From: Sodalis ligni
Lineage (GTDB): Bacteria > Pseudomonadota > Gammaproteobacteria > Enterobacterales > Enterobacteriaceae
Length of the DNA: 64,000 bases
Direction of reading: 5' to 3'
Assembly (NCBI RefSeq): GCF_016865525.2
Contig: NZ_CP075169.1
Span: 369,402-433,401 of the forward strand
Numbering within the stretch: position 1 is the stretch's first letter; each line of letters starts with the position of its first letter. Under the pieces are notes generated by a model that saw nothing but the letters and a program-made list of their open reading frames with translations, ran no database searches and was not told the DNA's origin. The translations under genes and the position numbers were made by a program. This document shows positions 9,504 through 18,582 of this stretch, one piece after another.

Positions 9504-10204
9504 AGAATATCGGGGAGCAAGTCGAGACGGCGCCGGTCCTGGACGACAGTACGGTTTCGCAATTCCTGGTACAAAATCCGGACTTTTTTATCCGCAACGC
9601 TCTCCAGGTCGAGCAGATGCGCATTCCCCATGTCAATCGGGGCAGCGTGTCCCTGCTGGAGTGGCAGATAACGCGCCAACGCCGGCATATCCAGCAGTTG
9701 GAAGAAGACATCGGCCGGTTGATGGAAGCGGCGGCGACCAATGAACAGCTGTTCAATCGCCTGCTGGATTTGCAAACCGACCTGGCCACCGCCGAAAGCC
9801 TGCAGGATTTCCTCAGCCGTTTGCAACGCTGGGCGCGCAGCCTCGGCTTGTCCGGTGCGCATATGCGATTATTCTCTGATAAATGGCTGATTGGCGCTCC
9901 CTCGGATTTTACCCATCTAGGCCTGTCCAGAACCGCCTTTGAGCCTTTGCGCATCCAGCGTCTCGGTCAGGGCAACCATTATCTGGGCACCCTTAACGGC
10001 CCGGAGCTGCTGCTGTTAATGCCTCAGGCCAGACAGGTCGGCTCGGTGGCCATGACCCTGATGGGTGAAGACGGCTCCCTGGGCGTGGTTATATTCACCA
10101 GCCGGGACAGCCAGCATTATCAATCCGGCATGGGGACCGTGTTGCTGCAGCAAATGGCTGCCCTGCTGCCCGGTTTGCTGGTGCGCTGGGTCGCTCGCCT
10201 ATGA
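9500..10204 (+). CDS. yigA: DUF484 family protein YigA
   Basis: 234 residues from the ATG at 9500, which overlaps the dapF stop (ATGA). A coiled-coil stretch (about 50-85, with [15 protein letters not shown]) precedes a GAF-like domain; this is the DUF484 architecture. Its function is not established; it is almost always found between dapF and xerC. Its own stop overlaps the xerC start by 4 bp. An in-frame start 72 bp further upstream lies inside dapF and is not preferred. Confidence 0.92.
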   Translation: MKNIGEQVETAPVLDDSTVSQFLVQNPDFFIRNALQVEQMRIPHVNRGSVSLLEWQITRQRRHIQQLEEDIGRLMEAAATNEQLFNRLLDLQTDLATAESLQDFLSRLQRWARSLGLSGAHMRLFSDKWLIGAPSDFTHLGLSRTAFEPLRIQRLGQGNHYLGTLNGPELLLLMPQARQVGSVAMTLMGEDGSLGVVIFTSRDSQHYQSGMGTVLLQQMAALLPGLLVRWVARL

Positions 10205-11112
10205 CCGCCGGAGAATCGCCCCTACAGCCGAAGGTGGACGCCTTTTTGCGCTATCTGCGGGTGGAGCGGCAATTAAGTCCGCTGACCCAGGCCAGTTATG
10301 CCCATCAGTTAACCGCGCTGGTGGAGATTGCCGACGATCTTGGCGTCGCTGAATGGCCGCAGTTGGACGTAAGCCATGTGCGTTCGATGGCGACCCGCAG
10401 CAAGCGCCAGGGATTACAGGCCGCCAGCCTGGCATTGCGCCTGTCGGCGCTGCGCAGTTTTCTTGATTTTCTGGTGGGACGGGGAGAGTTGAAGGCTAAT
10501 CCGGCCAAAGGCGTTTCCGCGCCCCGCGCCGGCCGCCATCTGCCGAAAAACATGGACGTAGATGAAGTCGATCGCCTGCTGGACATTGACAGCACCGATC
10601 CGCTGGCGGTGCGCGATCGCGCCATGTTGGAAATCATGTATGGCGACGGCCTGCGTCTGGCGGAAATGGTGAATCTCGACTGCGGCCATATCGATTTGGA
10701 CGCCGGCGAAGTGAGAGTGGTGGGCAAGGGCAACAAAGAGCGCAAGCTGCCGCTGGGCAAATCCGCCGTCGCCTGGCTGCGGCATTGGCTGGCGCTGCGG
10801 GAATTTTTCGCCCCTGAGGACAATGCGGTATTTGTGGCGAAGACCGGTAAACGCATTTCCATGCGCAATGTGCAAAAACGTTTCGCCGAATGGGGAATAA
10901 AACAGGGCATTGAAAGCCATGTCCATCCCCATAAGCTGCGTCATTCGTTCGCCACCCACATGCTGGAATCCAGCGGCGATTTAAGGGCGGTGCAGGAATT
11001 GCTGGGCCACGCCAATCTCTCCACCACGCAAATCTATACTCACCTTGATTTTCAACATCTGGCCCAGGTTTATGACGCCGCGCATCCCAGGGCCAAACGA
11101 GGGAAGTCGTGA
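10201..11112 (+). CDS. xerC: Tyrosine recombinase XerC
   Basis: 303 residues. With XerD and FtsK it resolves chromosome dimers at dif. The N-terminal SAM-like DNA-binding domain (about 10-100) is followed by the catalytic domain. All catalytic residues can be placed: Arg152 (GLRLAEM), Lys176 (VGKGNKER), His244 and Arg247 (HPHKLRH), His270 (LLGHANL) and the nucleophile Tyr279 (TQIYTHLDF). The ATG overlaps the yigA stop, so translation is coupled. Linkage to dapF and yigA is the enterobacterial norm and separates it from phage integrases. Confidence 0.97.
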   Translation: MTAGESPLQPKVDAFLRYLRVERQLSPLTQASYAHQLTALVEIADDLGVAEWPQLDVSHVRSMATRSKRQGLQAASLALRLSALRSFLDFLVGRGELKANPAKGVSAPRAGRHLPKNMDVDEVDRLLDIDSTDPLAVRDRAMLEIMYGDGLRLAEMVNLDCGHIDLDAGEVRVVGKGNKERKLPLGKSAVAWLRHWLALREFFAPEDNAVFVAKTGKRISMRNVQKRFAEWGIKQGIESHVHPHKLRHSFATHMLESSGDLRAVQELLGHANLSTTQIYTHLDFQHLAQVYDAAHPRAKRGKS

Positions 11113-11828
11113 TGCGTTTTTACCGCCCACTGCGCCCACTGCGGGCATTAACCTTTGATTTAGACGACACCCTGTATGATAACCGGCCGGTGATCGCCCG
11201 TACCGAACGGGAGTCACTGTTGTTTTTGCAGAACTATCATCCGGCCCTGAAATCCCTGGACGCGTCTTACTACCGCCGGATCCGGGCCGAGCTGCGCCAG
11301 CGGGAGCCGGAAATCTATCACGATGTGACGCGTTGGCGCTGGCGCGCGCTGGAACTGGGCTTGCGCAACCAGGGATTCAGCGATGCCGAGGCCGGCGCCG
11401 GCGCCGATGCCGCCATGGCGGAGTTCGCCCGCTGGCGCAGCAGCATTGACGTTCCCGCTGTCACGCATCAAACGCTGCGCGCGCTCGGCGCACGCTGGCC
11501 GCTGGTGGCCATTACCAACGGCAACGCTTCGCCCGCGGCCTGCGGCCTGGCCGGCTATTTCGCGTTTGTACTGCGCGCCGGTCCCGACGGGCGCGCCAAG
11601 CCTTTTCGCGATATGTACCATCTGGCGGCGGAAAAGCTCGGCCTGCCGCCGCAGAGTATCCTGCACGTGGGCGACGATTTGGCGGCGGATATTACCGGTG
11701 CCGTCCAAAGCGGCATGCAGGCCTGCTGGATAAACGATCGCGGCGGCAATTTCCGCCAGGCCCCCGACGCCCGCTTGCTGCCGCATTTGGAGATTTCGCG
11801 GTTGGAATCCCTGACAGCCTTGCTATAA
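11112..11828 (+). CDS. yigB: HAD-family phosphatase YigB (flavin-pathway phosphatase)
   Basis: 238 residues from the ATG at 11112, which shares one base with the xerC stop; a GTG one codon earlier is also possible. HAD motif I is [10 protein letters not shown] with the nucleophilic and acid/base aspartates; motif II is ITNGN; the lysine is in [10 protein letters not shown]; motif IV is [10 protein letters not shown]. In E. coli YigB dephosphorylates 5-amino-6-(5-phospho-D-ribitylamino)uracil in riboflavin synthesis and also FMN. Last gene of the dapF row; its stop codon overlaps the -10 region of uvrD. Confidence 0.93.
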   Translation: MRFYRPLRPLRALTFDLDDTLYDNRPVIARTERESLLFLQNYHPALKSLDASYYRRIRAELRQREPEIYHDVTRWRWRALELGLRNQGFSDAEAGAGADAAMAEFARWRSSIDVPAVTHQTLRALGARWPLVAITNGNASPAACGLAGYFAFVLRAGPDGRAKPFRDMYHLAAEKLGLPPQSILHVGDDLAADITGAVQSGMQACWINDRGGNFRQAPDARLLPHLEISRLESLTALL

Positions 11829-11829
11829 T
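11802..11829 (+). promoter_or_regulatory. uvrD promoter
   Basis: TTGGAA (11802-11807), 16 bp, TATAAT (11824-11829). The -10 overlaps the yigB stop codon and the LexA box lies immediately downstream, giving a repressible start for uvrD. Confidence 0.75.
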
Positions 11830-11840
11830 CATCGCGGTTG

Positions 11841-11856
11841 CTGTATAAATAACCAG
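11841..11856. promoter_or_regulatory. LexA (SOS) box of uvrD
   Basis: CTGTATAAATAACCAG: the CTGT-N8 half is exact and the right half is CCAG, the same deviation found in the E. coli uvrD operator. It lies 12-27 bp downstream of the -10 element, so LexA would block initiation. Confidence 0.85.
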
Positions 11857-11880
11857 TAAATACGTACTAAAAGGCTCTTT

Positions 11881-14043
11881 ATGGACGTCACTGAACTGCT
11901 TGCTGGCCTGAATGACAAACAACGCGAAGCCGTCGCCGCCCCGCGGGGCAACCTGTTGGTGCTGGCCGGCGCGGGCAGCGGTAAAACCCGGGTTCTGGTG
12001 CACCGTATCGCCTGGCTGCTGTCGGTGGAAAACAGCTCGCCCTATTCCATAATGGCCGTGACCTTCACCAATAAAGCCGCGGCGGAGATGCGCCATCGCA
12101 TCGAGCATCTGCTCGGCCCGGGCCAGGGCGGCATGTGGATCGGCACCTTCCATGGTCTGGCGCACCGCTTATTGCGTGCCCATCATATGGATGCCGGCCT
12201 GCCGCAGGATTTTCAGATCCTGGACAGCGAAGATCAGCTGCGGCTGCTCAAGCGGATTATCCGCGCGCTGAACATCGACGAAAAGCAGTGGCCGCCCCGG
12301 CAGGCCATGTGGTACATCGGCGGCAAAAAAGACGAAGGGCTGCGTCCGCAGCATGTGGAAACCTACGGCAATCCCATTGACGCCACCTGGCTGCGTATTT
12401 ACCAGGCCTATCAGGAAGCCTGCGATCGCGCCGGACTGGTGGATTTCGCGGAACTGCTGTTGCGCGCCCATGAGCTATGGCTGAACAAACCGCATATCCT
12501 GCAGCATTATCGCGATCGGTTCCGCAATATCCTGGTGGATGAGTTCCAGGATACCAACCGGATTCAGTACGCCTGGATCCGCCTGCTGGCCGGCGACCAG
12601 GGCAACGTGATGATCGTCGGGGACGACGATCAGTCCATTTACGGCTGGCGCGGTGCGCAGGTGGAAAATATCCAGCGTTTCCTTGATGACTTTCCCGGCG
12701 CGCAGACCGTCCGCCTGGAGCAGAACTACCGCTCCACCAGCAATATCCTGACGGCGGCCAACGCCCTGATCGCCCATAACGGCAGCCGGCTGGGTAAAAA
12801 TCTCTGGACCGAGGACGCCGCCGGCGAACCCATTTCCATATATTGCGCGTTTAACGAACTGGACGAAGCGCGCTTTGTGGTCAACCGGATCAAAACCTGG
12901 CAAGAGGGCGGCGGCGCCCTTAACGACAGCGCCATTCTCTACCGCAGCAACGCCCAGTCCCGCGTCTTGGAGGAAGCGCTGCTGCAAAGCGCCATGCCGT
13001 ATCGCATCTACGGCGGCCAGCGGTTTTTCGAACGGCAGGAAATCAAGGACGCACTGGCCTATCTGCGTCTCATCGCCAACCGCAACGACGATTCGGCCTT
13101 CGAGCGGGTGGTGAACACCCCCACCCGCGGCATCGGCGATCGCACCCTGGATGTGATTCGGCAAGCGGCGCGGGATCGCCAGCTCACCCTTTGGCAGTCC
13201 ACCCGCGAGTTGCTGAATGAGCAGGTACTGGCCGGCCGCGCCGCCTCGGCCATGCGGCGCTTTATCGAACTGGTGGAAGCCCTGGCTGAGGAGACCGCCG
13301 ATCTTCCCCTGCATGTGTTAACCGACCGGGTGATCAAGAATTCCGGCCTGTGGATGATGTATGAGCAGGAAAAAGGCGAAAAAGGCCAGGCGCGCATCGA
13401 AAACCTGGAGGAGCTGGTGACCGCCACAAGGCAGTACAGCTACCAGGACGAGGATCAAGATCTGATGCCGTTGCAGGCGTTTTTGTCCCATGCCGCGCTG
13501 GAAGCCGGTGAAGGACAGGCGGACGCGTATCAGGACGCGGTGCAGCTGATGACGCTGCATTCCGCTAAAGGCCTGGAGTTCAGGCAGGTGTTTATCGTCG
13601 GTATGGAAGAAGGCATGTTTCCCAGCCAGATGTCACTGGATGAGGGCGGACGTCTGGAGGAAGAGCGCCGGCTGGCCTATGTGGGCGTCACCCGGGCCAT
13701 GGAAAAACTGACCCTCACCTACGCCGAAACCCGCCGCCTCTACGGTAAAGAGGCCTTTCACCGGCCGTCGCGGTTTGTGGGCGAACTGCCTCAGGAGTGC
13801 GTGGAAGAGGTGCGTCTGCGGGCCAGCGTGTCGCGGCCGGCGAACCATCAGCGCATGGGGACGCCCCTGAGCGAAAACGACAGCGGCTTCATCCTGGGGC
13901 AGCGGGTACGCCATCCCAAATTTGGTGAAGGAACCGTTATCAATCTGGAAGGCAGCGGCGAGCACAGCCGCTTGCAGATAGCCTTCCAGGGGCAGGGCAT
14001 CAAATGGCTGGTGGCGGCCTATGCCCGGCTGGAGACGGTTTGA
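11881..14043 (+). CDS. uvrD: DNA helicase II UvrD
   Basis: 720 residues, the E. coli length. A superfamily 1A 3'-5' helicase acting in nucleotide-excision repair, methyl-directed mismatch repair and removal of RecA filaments. Motif I is LAGAGSGKT (Lys35), motif Ia follows at TFTNKAAAEM, motif II is VDEFQDTN, motif III GDDDQSIYGWRGA, motif IV LEQNYRST and motif VI YVGVTRA. The C-terminal Tudor-like segment that contacts RNA polymerase and UvrB is present (LGQRVRHPKFGEG). It is preceded by a sigma-70 promoter and a LexA box, so it should be SOS-induced. Confidence 0.98.
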   Translation: MDVTELLAGLNDKQREAVAAPRGNLLVLAGAGSGKTRVLVHRIAWLLSVENSSPYSIMAVTFTNKAAAEMRHRIEHLLGPGQGGMWIGTFHGLAHRLLRAHHMDAGLPQDFQILDSEDQLRLLKRIIRALNIDEKQWPPRQAMWYIGGKKDEGLRPQHVETYGNPIDATWLRIYQAYQEACDRAGLVDFAELLLRAHELWLNKPHILQHYRDRFRNILVDEFQDTNRIQYAWIRLLAGDQGNVMIVGDDDQSIYGWRGAQVENIQRFLDDFPGAQTVRLEQNYRSTSNILTAANALIAHNGSRLGKNLWTEDAAGEPISIYCAFNELDEARFVVNRIKTWQEGGGALNDSAILYRSNAQSRVLEEALLQSAMPYRIYGGQRFFERQEIKDALAYLRLIANRNDDSAFERVVNTPTRGIGDRTLDVIRQAARDRQLTLWQSTRELLNEQVLAGRAASAMRRFIELVEALAEETADLPLHVLTDRVIKNSGLWMMYEQEKGEKGQARIENLEELVTATRQYSYQDEDQDLMPLQAFLSHAALEAGEGQADAYQDAVQLMTLHSAKGLEFRQVFIVGMEEGMFPSQMSLDEGGRLEEERRLAYVGVTRAMEKLTLTYAETRRLYGKEAFHRPSRFVGELPQECVEEVRLRASVSRPANHQRMGTPLSENDSGFILGQRVRHPKFGEGTVINLEGSGEHSRLQIAFQGQGIKWLVAAYARLETV

Positions 14044-14174
14044 CTCAGCCTGTGCCGTGCCGGCCGGTATAAAAGATATCCGCACCGGCAGGCTCCTGCG
14101 GCGGACGTCACAAATAATTCATCAATCAAAAAGCAGATTGTGCAAAAAATAGGCCATTGTGTCGTCGTTGCATA

Positions 14175-14204
14175 TTGACAGCCTTTTTAATCTCGGCGTA
14201 ACAT
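14175..14204 (+). promoter_or_regulatory. corA promoter
   Basis: TTGACA (14175-14180), 18 bp, TAACAT (14199-14204). The expected start near 14211 gives a leader of about 240 nt before the corA ATG, long enough for the peptide-based control described for Salmonella corA. Confidence 0.65.
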
Positions 14205-14235
14205 GCGCGCACTATGATTGTGAGAGGATTACGCC

Positions 14236-14289
14236 TTGGACGCCCCCAGTAGATACTGGCTCGATAATCTGTTTATCAGGTACCACTAA
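14236..14289 (+). CDS. corL: Leader peptide in the corA 5' region (CorL/YsgD-like)
   Basis: A 17-codon frame starting with TTG and reading MDAPSRYWLDNLFIRYH, with a good ribosome site (GAGAGG at 14222-14227) eight bases before it. The peptide resembles the small protein annotated between uvrD and corA in E. coli (ysgD). In Salmonella, translation of a short ORF, corL, in the corA leader controls Rho-dependent termination in response to Mg2+. Position, length and ribosome site fit that role. The assignment rests on recollection of the peptide and context. A longer frame through the same region (14159-14413) has no comparable support. Confidence 0.65.
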   Translation: MDAPSRYWLDNLFIRYH

Positions 14290-14452
14290 GGCTTCCCCTA
14301 TGCTGATGGCCTTAGCGGTTGTCAGCGACCCGCATGTATGTGTCGCGCTGAGTCAGATCTTTGATGGTCTGGAACTTGTCGGTGACATTCTCACCCCCCG
14401 GTTTCTCCTCTAATGCGTTTCCCGCTAGACACCGCTAAGGAAGCCATGGCGT

Positions 14453-15403
14453 ATGCTTAACGCGTTTAAATTGGATCATAATCGCCTATCCCGTCTTGAA
14501 TTGGATGAAGGCGATACGTTAACCGGTTCTCTCTGGGTGGATCTGATCGAGCCCGAGAACGGGGAGCGCGAAAAAGTTCAGGATGAGCTGGGACAAAGCC
14601 TGGCGACCCGCCTCGAACTGGAGGATATCGAAGCCTCCGCCCGTTTTTTCGAAGACGAGGACGGACTGCATATCCATTCGTTCTTTTTTTATGAAGACGC
14701 CGAGGATCATGCCGGTAACGCCACGGTAGCGTTCACCATCCGCGACGGCCGCCTCTACACCCTTCGCGAGCGTGAACTGCCGGCGTTCCGGCTGTATCGC
14801 ATGCGCGCCCGCAGCCAGACCCTCACTGACGGCAATGCCTATGAACTGCTGCTGGATTTGTTCGAAACAAAAATAGAGCAGCTGGCTGACGAGATTGAAA
14901 ACATCTACAGCGATCTGGAAGCGCTGAGCCTGGTCATTATGGAAGGGCATCAGGGCGATGAATACGATGAAGCCTTGTCTACCCTGGCGGAACTGGAGGA
15001 CGTGGGCTGGAAGGTCCGCCTGTGCCTGATGGATACCCAGCGCGCGCTCAATTTCCTGGTGCGCAAGGCGCGTTTACCTTCCGGCCAGCTGGAGCAGGCG
15101 CGTGAAATCCTGCGGGATATCGAATCGCTGCTGCCCCATAATGAATCGCTGTTCCAGAAGGTCAACTTCCTGATGCAAGCGGCAATGGGCTTTATCAACA
15201 TCGAGCAAAACCGCATCATCAAAATCTTCTCCGTGGTATCGGTGGTCTTTCTGCCGCCGACGCTGGTGGCGTCCAGCTACGGCATGAACTTCGAGTTTAT
15301 GCCCGAGCTGAAATGGTCGTTTGGCTATCCCGGCGCCATTGCATTGATGATCCTGGCAGGCCTGGCGCCTTACCTGTACTTCAAGCGTAAAAACTGGCTA
15401 TAA
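14453..15403 (+). CDS. corA: Magnesium/cobalt/nickel channel CorA
   Basis: 316 residues. CorA forms a homopentameric inner-membrane channel that is the main constitutive Mg2+ uptake route. The large acidic N-terminal cytoplasmic funnel is followed by a long stalk helix and two membrane segments at the C-terminus, with the selectivity motif YGMN at residues 276-279 between them and a positively charged tail (FKRKNWL). The C-terminal 90 residues are nearly identical to E. coli CorA. Translation begins at an ATG after GGAAGCC; the long leader upstream probably controls it. Confidence 0.97.
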   Translation: MLNAFKLDHNRLSRLELDEGDTLTGSLWVDLIEPENGEREKVQDELGQSLATRLELEDIEASARFFEDEDGLHIHSFFFYEDAEDHAGNATVAFTIRDGRLYTLRERELPAFRLYRMRARSQTLTDGNAYELLLDLFETKIEQLADEIENIYSDLEALSLVIMEGHQGDEYDEALSTLAELEDVGWKVRLCLMDTQRALNFLVRKARLPSGQLEQAREILRDIESLLPHNESLFQKVNFLMQAAMGFINIEQNRIIKIFSVVSVVFLPPTLVASSYGMNFEFMPELKWSFGYPGAIALMILAGLAPYLYFKRKNWL

Positions 15404-15468
15404 CGCTGAGGGTGCGCCGGAAATAAGAAGATAATTTGTACGATAATTACTTATCTTGTTTCTGGTTT

Positions 15469-15493
15469 ATGCTAAAACAATATGTTTTAGCAT
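15469..15493. promoter_or_regulatory. Operator-like 11-bp inverted repeat upstream of abrB
   Basis: ATGCTAAAACA (15469-15479) and its exact reverse complement (15483-15493) flank three bases, ending 15 bp before the abrB start codon. A second, looser inverted repeat (AAGATAA/TTATCTT) lies just upstream. No T-run follows, so a regulator-binding site is more likely than a terminator. Confidence 0.55.
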
Positions 15494-15508
15494 TACAGAC
15501 AATTAACA

Positions 15509-16564
15509 ATGAAACATTTGCCGTTATCTCTCCAGTGGCTGATATTGCTGTTTTTCTCATTGGCGCTGGGGTCCGCCCTGCAGTTGTATCACCTGCCGGC
15601 CGCCCTATTGCTCGGCCCGATGCTGGTGGGCGTGGTGATGGCTCTGTCCGGATCAACCCTGCATATTTCGCCTAAGGTTTTTATCGCTTGCCAGGCGGTG
15701 ATCGGCTGCATGATAGCCTTGGTGCTCTCTCCGTCCATTCTCGGGATCCTGGTATCCTATTGGTGGCTGGTGGTGGTGGTGGTCTTGATGACGCTGGTGG
15801 CCAGCGGCCTGTCCGGCTTCCTGCTGGTGAGGTTCAGCAGCCTGCCCGGACCTACCGGGGCATGGGGCTCCTCGCCGGGAGGCGCGTCGGCCATGGTGGC
15901 CATGGCGGGGGAGTTCGGCGCGGATGTCAGGCTGGTGGCGTTTATGCAATACCTGCGCGTCTTGTTTGTGGCGGCGGCGGCCGCGATGGTAGCCCACCTC
16001 AGCCTCGGCGCGCAGAATAACGCGCCGGCGGAGATAATCTGGTTTCCCCCACTGGACTATCGTTTTGCCGCGACGCTTATCATTGCCGTCGTCGGCGCCT
16101 GGCTGGGCAGAAAACTGCATATACCGGCCGGGGCGCTGCTGATTCCCATGCTGGCGGGGGCGATGCTGCATATTACCGGTACCCTTACCATACAGGTCCC
16201 GCAGTGGCTATTGGCGCTGGCCTATGCTTTTATCGGCTGGAGCGTCGGCTTGCGGTTCACCCCGGCCATTGTGTTGCAAGCCTTGAAAACCCTTCCGCAG
16301 ATGGTGGCGTCCATCGTGGGATTGATTCTGCTGTGCAGCGCGATGGCCTGGATTATGACCCTCTTGCTGCCGGTGAGCCTGCTTACCGCCTATTTGGCCA
16401 CCAGCCCGGGCGGATTGGACACTGTGGCCATTATTGCCGCCGGCAGCCATGCGGATATGAGTTTTGTAATGGCCATGCAGAGCCTGCGGCTACTCTCCAT
16501 CCTGTTGCTCGGCCCGGCCATAGCGCGCTTTATTTCACGCAATGCCGCGCCGCGCATGACGTGA
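15509..16564 (+). CDS. abrB: AbrB family membrane protein (PF05145)
   Basis: 351 residues, almost all hydrophobic, with about 9-10 membrane helices and the internally repeated signature SSPGGA / TSPGGLDT (near residues 118 and 300) that marks the AbrB family, a duplicated transporter-like fold. E. coli AbrB was named as a regulator of aidB; its actual substrate or activity is unknown. Similarity to E. coli AbrB is strong along the whole length. It is not next to corA or rarD in E. coli, so this position is a local insertion or rearrangement. The 3' end overlaps convergent rarD by 30 bp. Confidence 0.85.
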   Translation: MKHLPLSLQWLILLFFSLALGSALQLYHLPAALLLGPMLVGVVMALSGSTLHISPKVFIACQAVIGCMIALVLSPSILGILVSYWWLVVVVVLMTLVASGLSGFLLVRFSSLPGPTGAWGSSPGGASAMVAMAGEFGADVRLVAFMQYLRVLFVAAAAAMVAHLSLGAQNNAPAEIIWFPPLDYRFAATLIIAVVGAWLGRKLHIPAGALLIPMLAGAMLHITGTLTIQVPQWLLALAYAFIGWSVGLRFTPAIVLQALKTLPQMVASIVGLILLCSAMAWIMTLLLPVSLLTAYLATSPGGLDTVAIIAAGSHADMSFVMAMQSLRLLSILLLGPAIARFISRNAAPRMT

Positions 16565-17443
16565 TTTTTTCTGCCAAAGCACGGCGTCGAAGATAAACAC
16601 GGCCAGCGCCAGCCAGATAAAGCTGAACGCGTAGAGCTTGTCTTGGGTCATGGCCTCGCCATAGCAGAACACCGCCAGCAAAAACATCAGCGTCGGGCCG
16701 AGATACTGGAAAAATCCCAGGGTGGAAAGCCGCAGATTATTGGCGGCGTCGGCAAACATCAGCAGCGGCACCGTGGTGATGATCCCCGCCGAGATCAACA
16801 GCAGATTCAGCGACAGGCTGTTATCCCCCAGGTGGCTGGTGGGGCTGTCGGCGAAGTAGAACAGATACCAGGCGCCCACCGGCAACAGCCATAAGGTTTC
16901 AATCAGCATGCCGATTTGCGGGTCGATGCCGAGCCTTTTTCGCAGCAGGCCGTAAAAGGCAAAGCTGAAGGCCAGGCCAAGGGCAATGAGCGGCAGCGAA
17001 CCGAATCTCCACAGCTGCATCAGCACGCCGCATGCCGCCAGCAGCACCGCCAGCCATTGCAATTTCCGAAACCGCTCGCCGAGAAACAGAATGCCCAGCA
17101 GGATATTCACCAGCGGGTTGATAAAATAACCGAGGCTGGCTTCCAGCATATGGCGATGATTCACCGCCCAGATGTACAGCAGCCAGTTGCCCCCCACCAA
17201 CAGCGAGGTCAGGCCCAGCATCAGCAGCGTCCTGCCCTGGCGGAATATTGCCCTGACCTGCGCCCATTTGCCGCAAAGGGTCAACAACGCCGCCATGAAA
17301 AATACCGACCAGATAATCCGGTGGGTCAGGATCTCGGTGGCGGGCACCTGCTGGATCTGCTTGAAATAGGCCGGCGCCAGTCCCCAAATCAAGTATGCGC
17401 CGAGCGCGCATAACACGCCTCGGCGCGTGGATTGTTTATACAT
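16535..17443 (-). CDS. rarD: RarD, EamA-family transporter
   Basis: 302 residues with ten predicted membrane helices arranged as two EamA halves. It matches E. coli RarD throughout, including GGNWLLYIWAVNHRHMLEAS and the LGYFINPLVNI segment. RarD was identified through chloramphenicol sensitivity, and its substrate is unknown. In E. coli it lies near pldA and recQ, as here. It converges on abrB with a 30-bp overlap of coding sequence, and the C-terminal end (SRHARRGIA) is slightly longer than in E. coli because the frame reads into the end of abrB. Confidence 0.93.
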   Translation of the reverse strand: MYKQSTRRGVLCALGAYLIWGLAPAYFKQIQQVPATEILTHRIIWSVFFMAALLTLCGKWAQVRAIFRQGRTLLMLGLTSLLVGGNWLLYIWAVNHRHMLEASLGYFINPLVNILLGILFLGERFRKLQWLAVLLAACGVLMQLWRFGSLPLIALGLAFSFAFYGLLRKRLGIDPQIGMLIETLWLLPVGAWYLFYFADSPTSHLGDNSLSLNLLLISAGIITTVPLLMFADAANNLRLSTLGFFQYLGPTLMFLLAVFCYGEAMTQDKLYAFSFIWLALAVFIFDAVLWQKKSRHARRGIA

Positions 17444-17645
17444 GAATCAACCAGACGGCAGTAAAGAAGCCAGCAAGTATAAGCCAAGCCCGTCGGGTTT
17501 GGCAGAGAGTAAGGTTTGCGTTAAAAAAAATCATGTTTTGGCAAATCGTGATAAATAAAAGCTTATCGTTAATGAAAATAGCTATTTGTGTGTAAACTAA
17601 TTCAATTGCATACTTTATGCGTTGCGCACTTAGGAGATAAAAAAT

Positions 17646-18515
17646 ATGCGTAAGCTTTTGGGGGCCGCAGTACTTTTGGCAGGATCATCCACCGCTGTAT
17701 ATGCACAAGAAGCGACAGTAAAAACCGTTCCGGATGCACCCCCGGTCCGAGGCAGTATTATCGCCAATCTGCTGCAGGACCACGATAATCCTTTTCTTCT
17801 TTATCCCTATGAAAGTAACTATCTGATTTACACTTATACCAGCGACATCAATAAAGAGGCCATCAAGAGCTACGACTGGTCCGATCATGCCCGCAAAGAT
17901 GAACTTGATTTCCAACTGAGCCTGGCATTCCCCCTCTGGCGCGGTATCGCCGGCGACAACTCGTTATTGGCGGCGTCCTATACCCAGGGATCCTGGTGGC
18001 AGGCCTCCAATACCAAAGAGTCCTCACCGTTTCGCGAAACCAATTATGAACCGCAGCTGTTTCTCGGCTGGGCTACCGACTATGATTTCGCCGGCTGGAC
18101 ACTGCGGGATGTGGAAGTGGGCGTCAACCATCAGTCCAACGGCCGGTCGGATCCCACTTCACGCAGCTGGGACCGCGCCTATACCCGCCTCATGGCGCAA
18201 AACGGCAACTGGCAGGTGGAGCTGAAACCCTGGCTGCACTTCGGCAGCATGGATGATAATCCGGATATCTCCAAGTACATGGGTTATTATCGTCTGAAAA
18301 TCGGCTACGCTTGGGGGCCCAGCGTGTTTTCGGTGGAGAGCCATTATAACTGGAACAGCGGTTACGGCAGCGGCCAGCTGGGTTGGAGCTATCCTCTTAC
18401 CAAACACGTACGTTTCTACACCCAGCTTTTTAGTGGTTACGGCGAGTCGCTAATTGATTATAATCACCGCCAAACCCGAATCGGCGTGGGTTTCATGCTT
18501 AACGACATGATGTAA
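17646..18515 (+). CDS. pldA: Outer-membrane phospholipase A1 (OMPLA)
   Basis: 289 residues, the E. coli length. A 20-residue signal peptide (cleavage after VYA) precedes a 12-strand beta-barrel. PldA dimerises in a calcium-dependent way and hydrolyses phospholipids that have reached the outer leaflet, helping keep lipid asymmetry. The active site is in VNHQSNGRSDP with His162 and Ser164 in precursor numbering, the same as E. coli. The third triad residue, Asn176 in E. coli, is Asp here (SWDRAY), so the triad would be Ser-His-Asp. The C-terminus ends in a barrel strand. A ribosome site (GGAG) precedes the ATG. Confidence 0.95.
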   Translation: MRKLLGAAVLLAGSSTAVYAQEATVKTVPDAPPVRGSIIANLLQDHDNPFLLYPYESNYLIYTYTSDINKEAIKSYDWSDHARKDELDFQLSLAFPLWRGIAGDNSLLAASYTQGSWWQASNTKESSPFRETNYEPQLFLGWATDYDFAGWTLRDVEVGVNHQSNGRSDPTSRSWDRAYTRLMAQNGNWQVELKPWLHFGSMDDNPDISKYMGYYRLKIGYAWGPSVFSVESHYNWNSGYGSGQLGWSYPLTKHVRFYTQLFSGYGESLIDYNHRQTRIGVGFMLNDMM

Positions 18516-18582
18516 AATGTTGCGGTTTTAATGACGGGCGCGGGAAATGGCGCTGTTCTGCAGGGAATAAGTTGGGGATGAT

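Noticed and set aside
14159..14413. 84-codon frame in the corA leader
   Set aside because: It is in another frame from the short peptide that has a good ribosome site, and its start overlaps the -35 region of the corA promoter.
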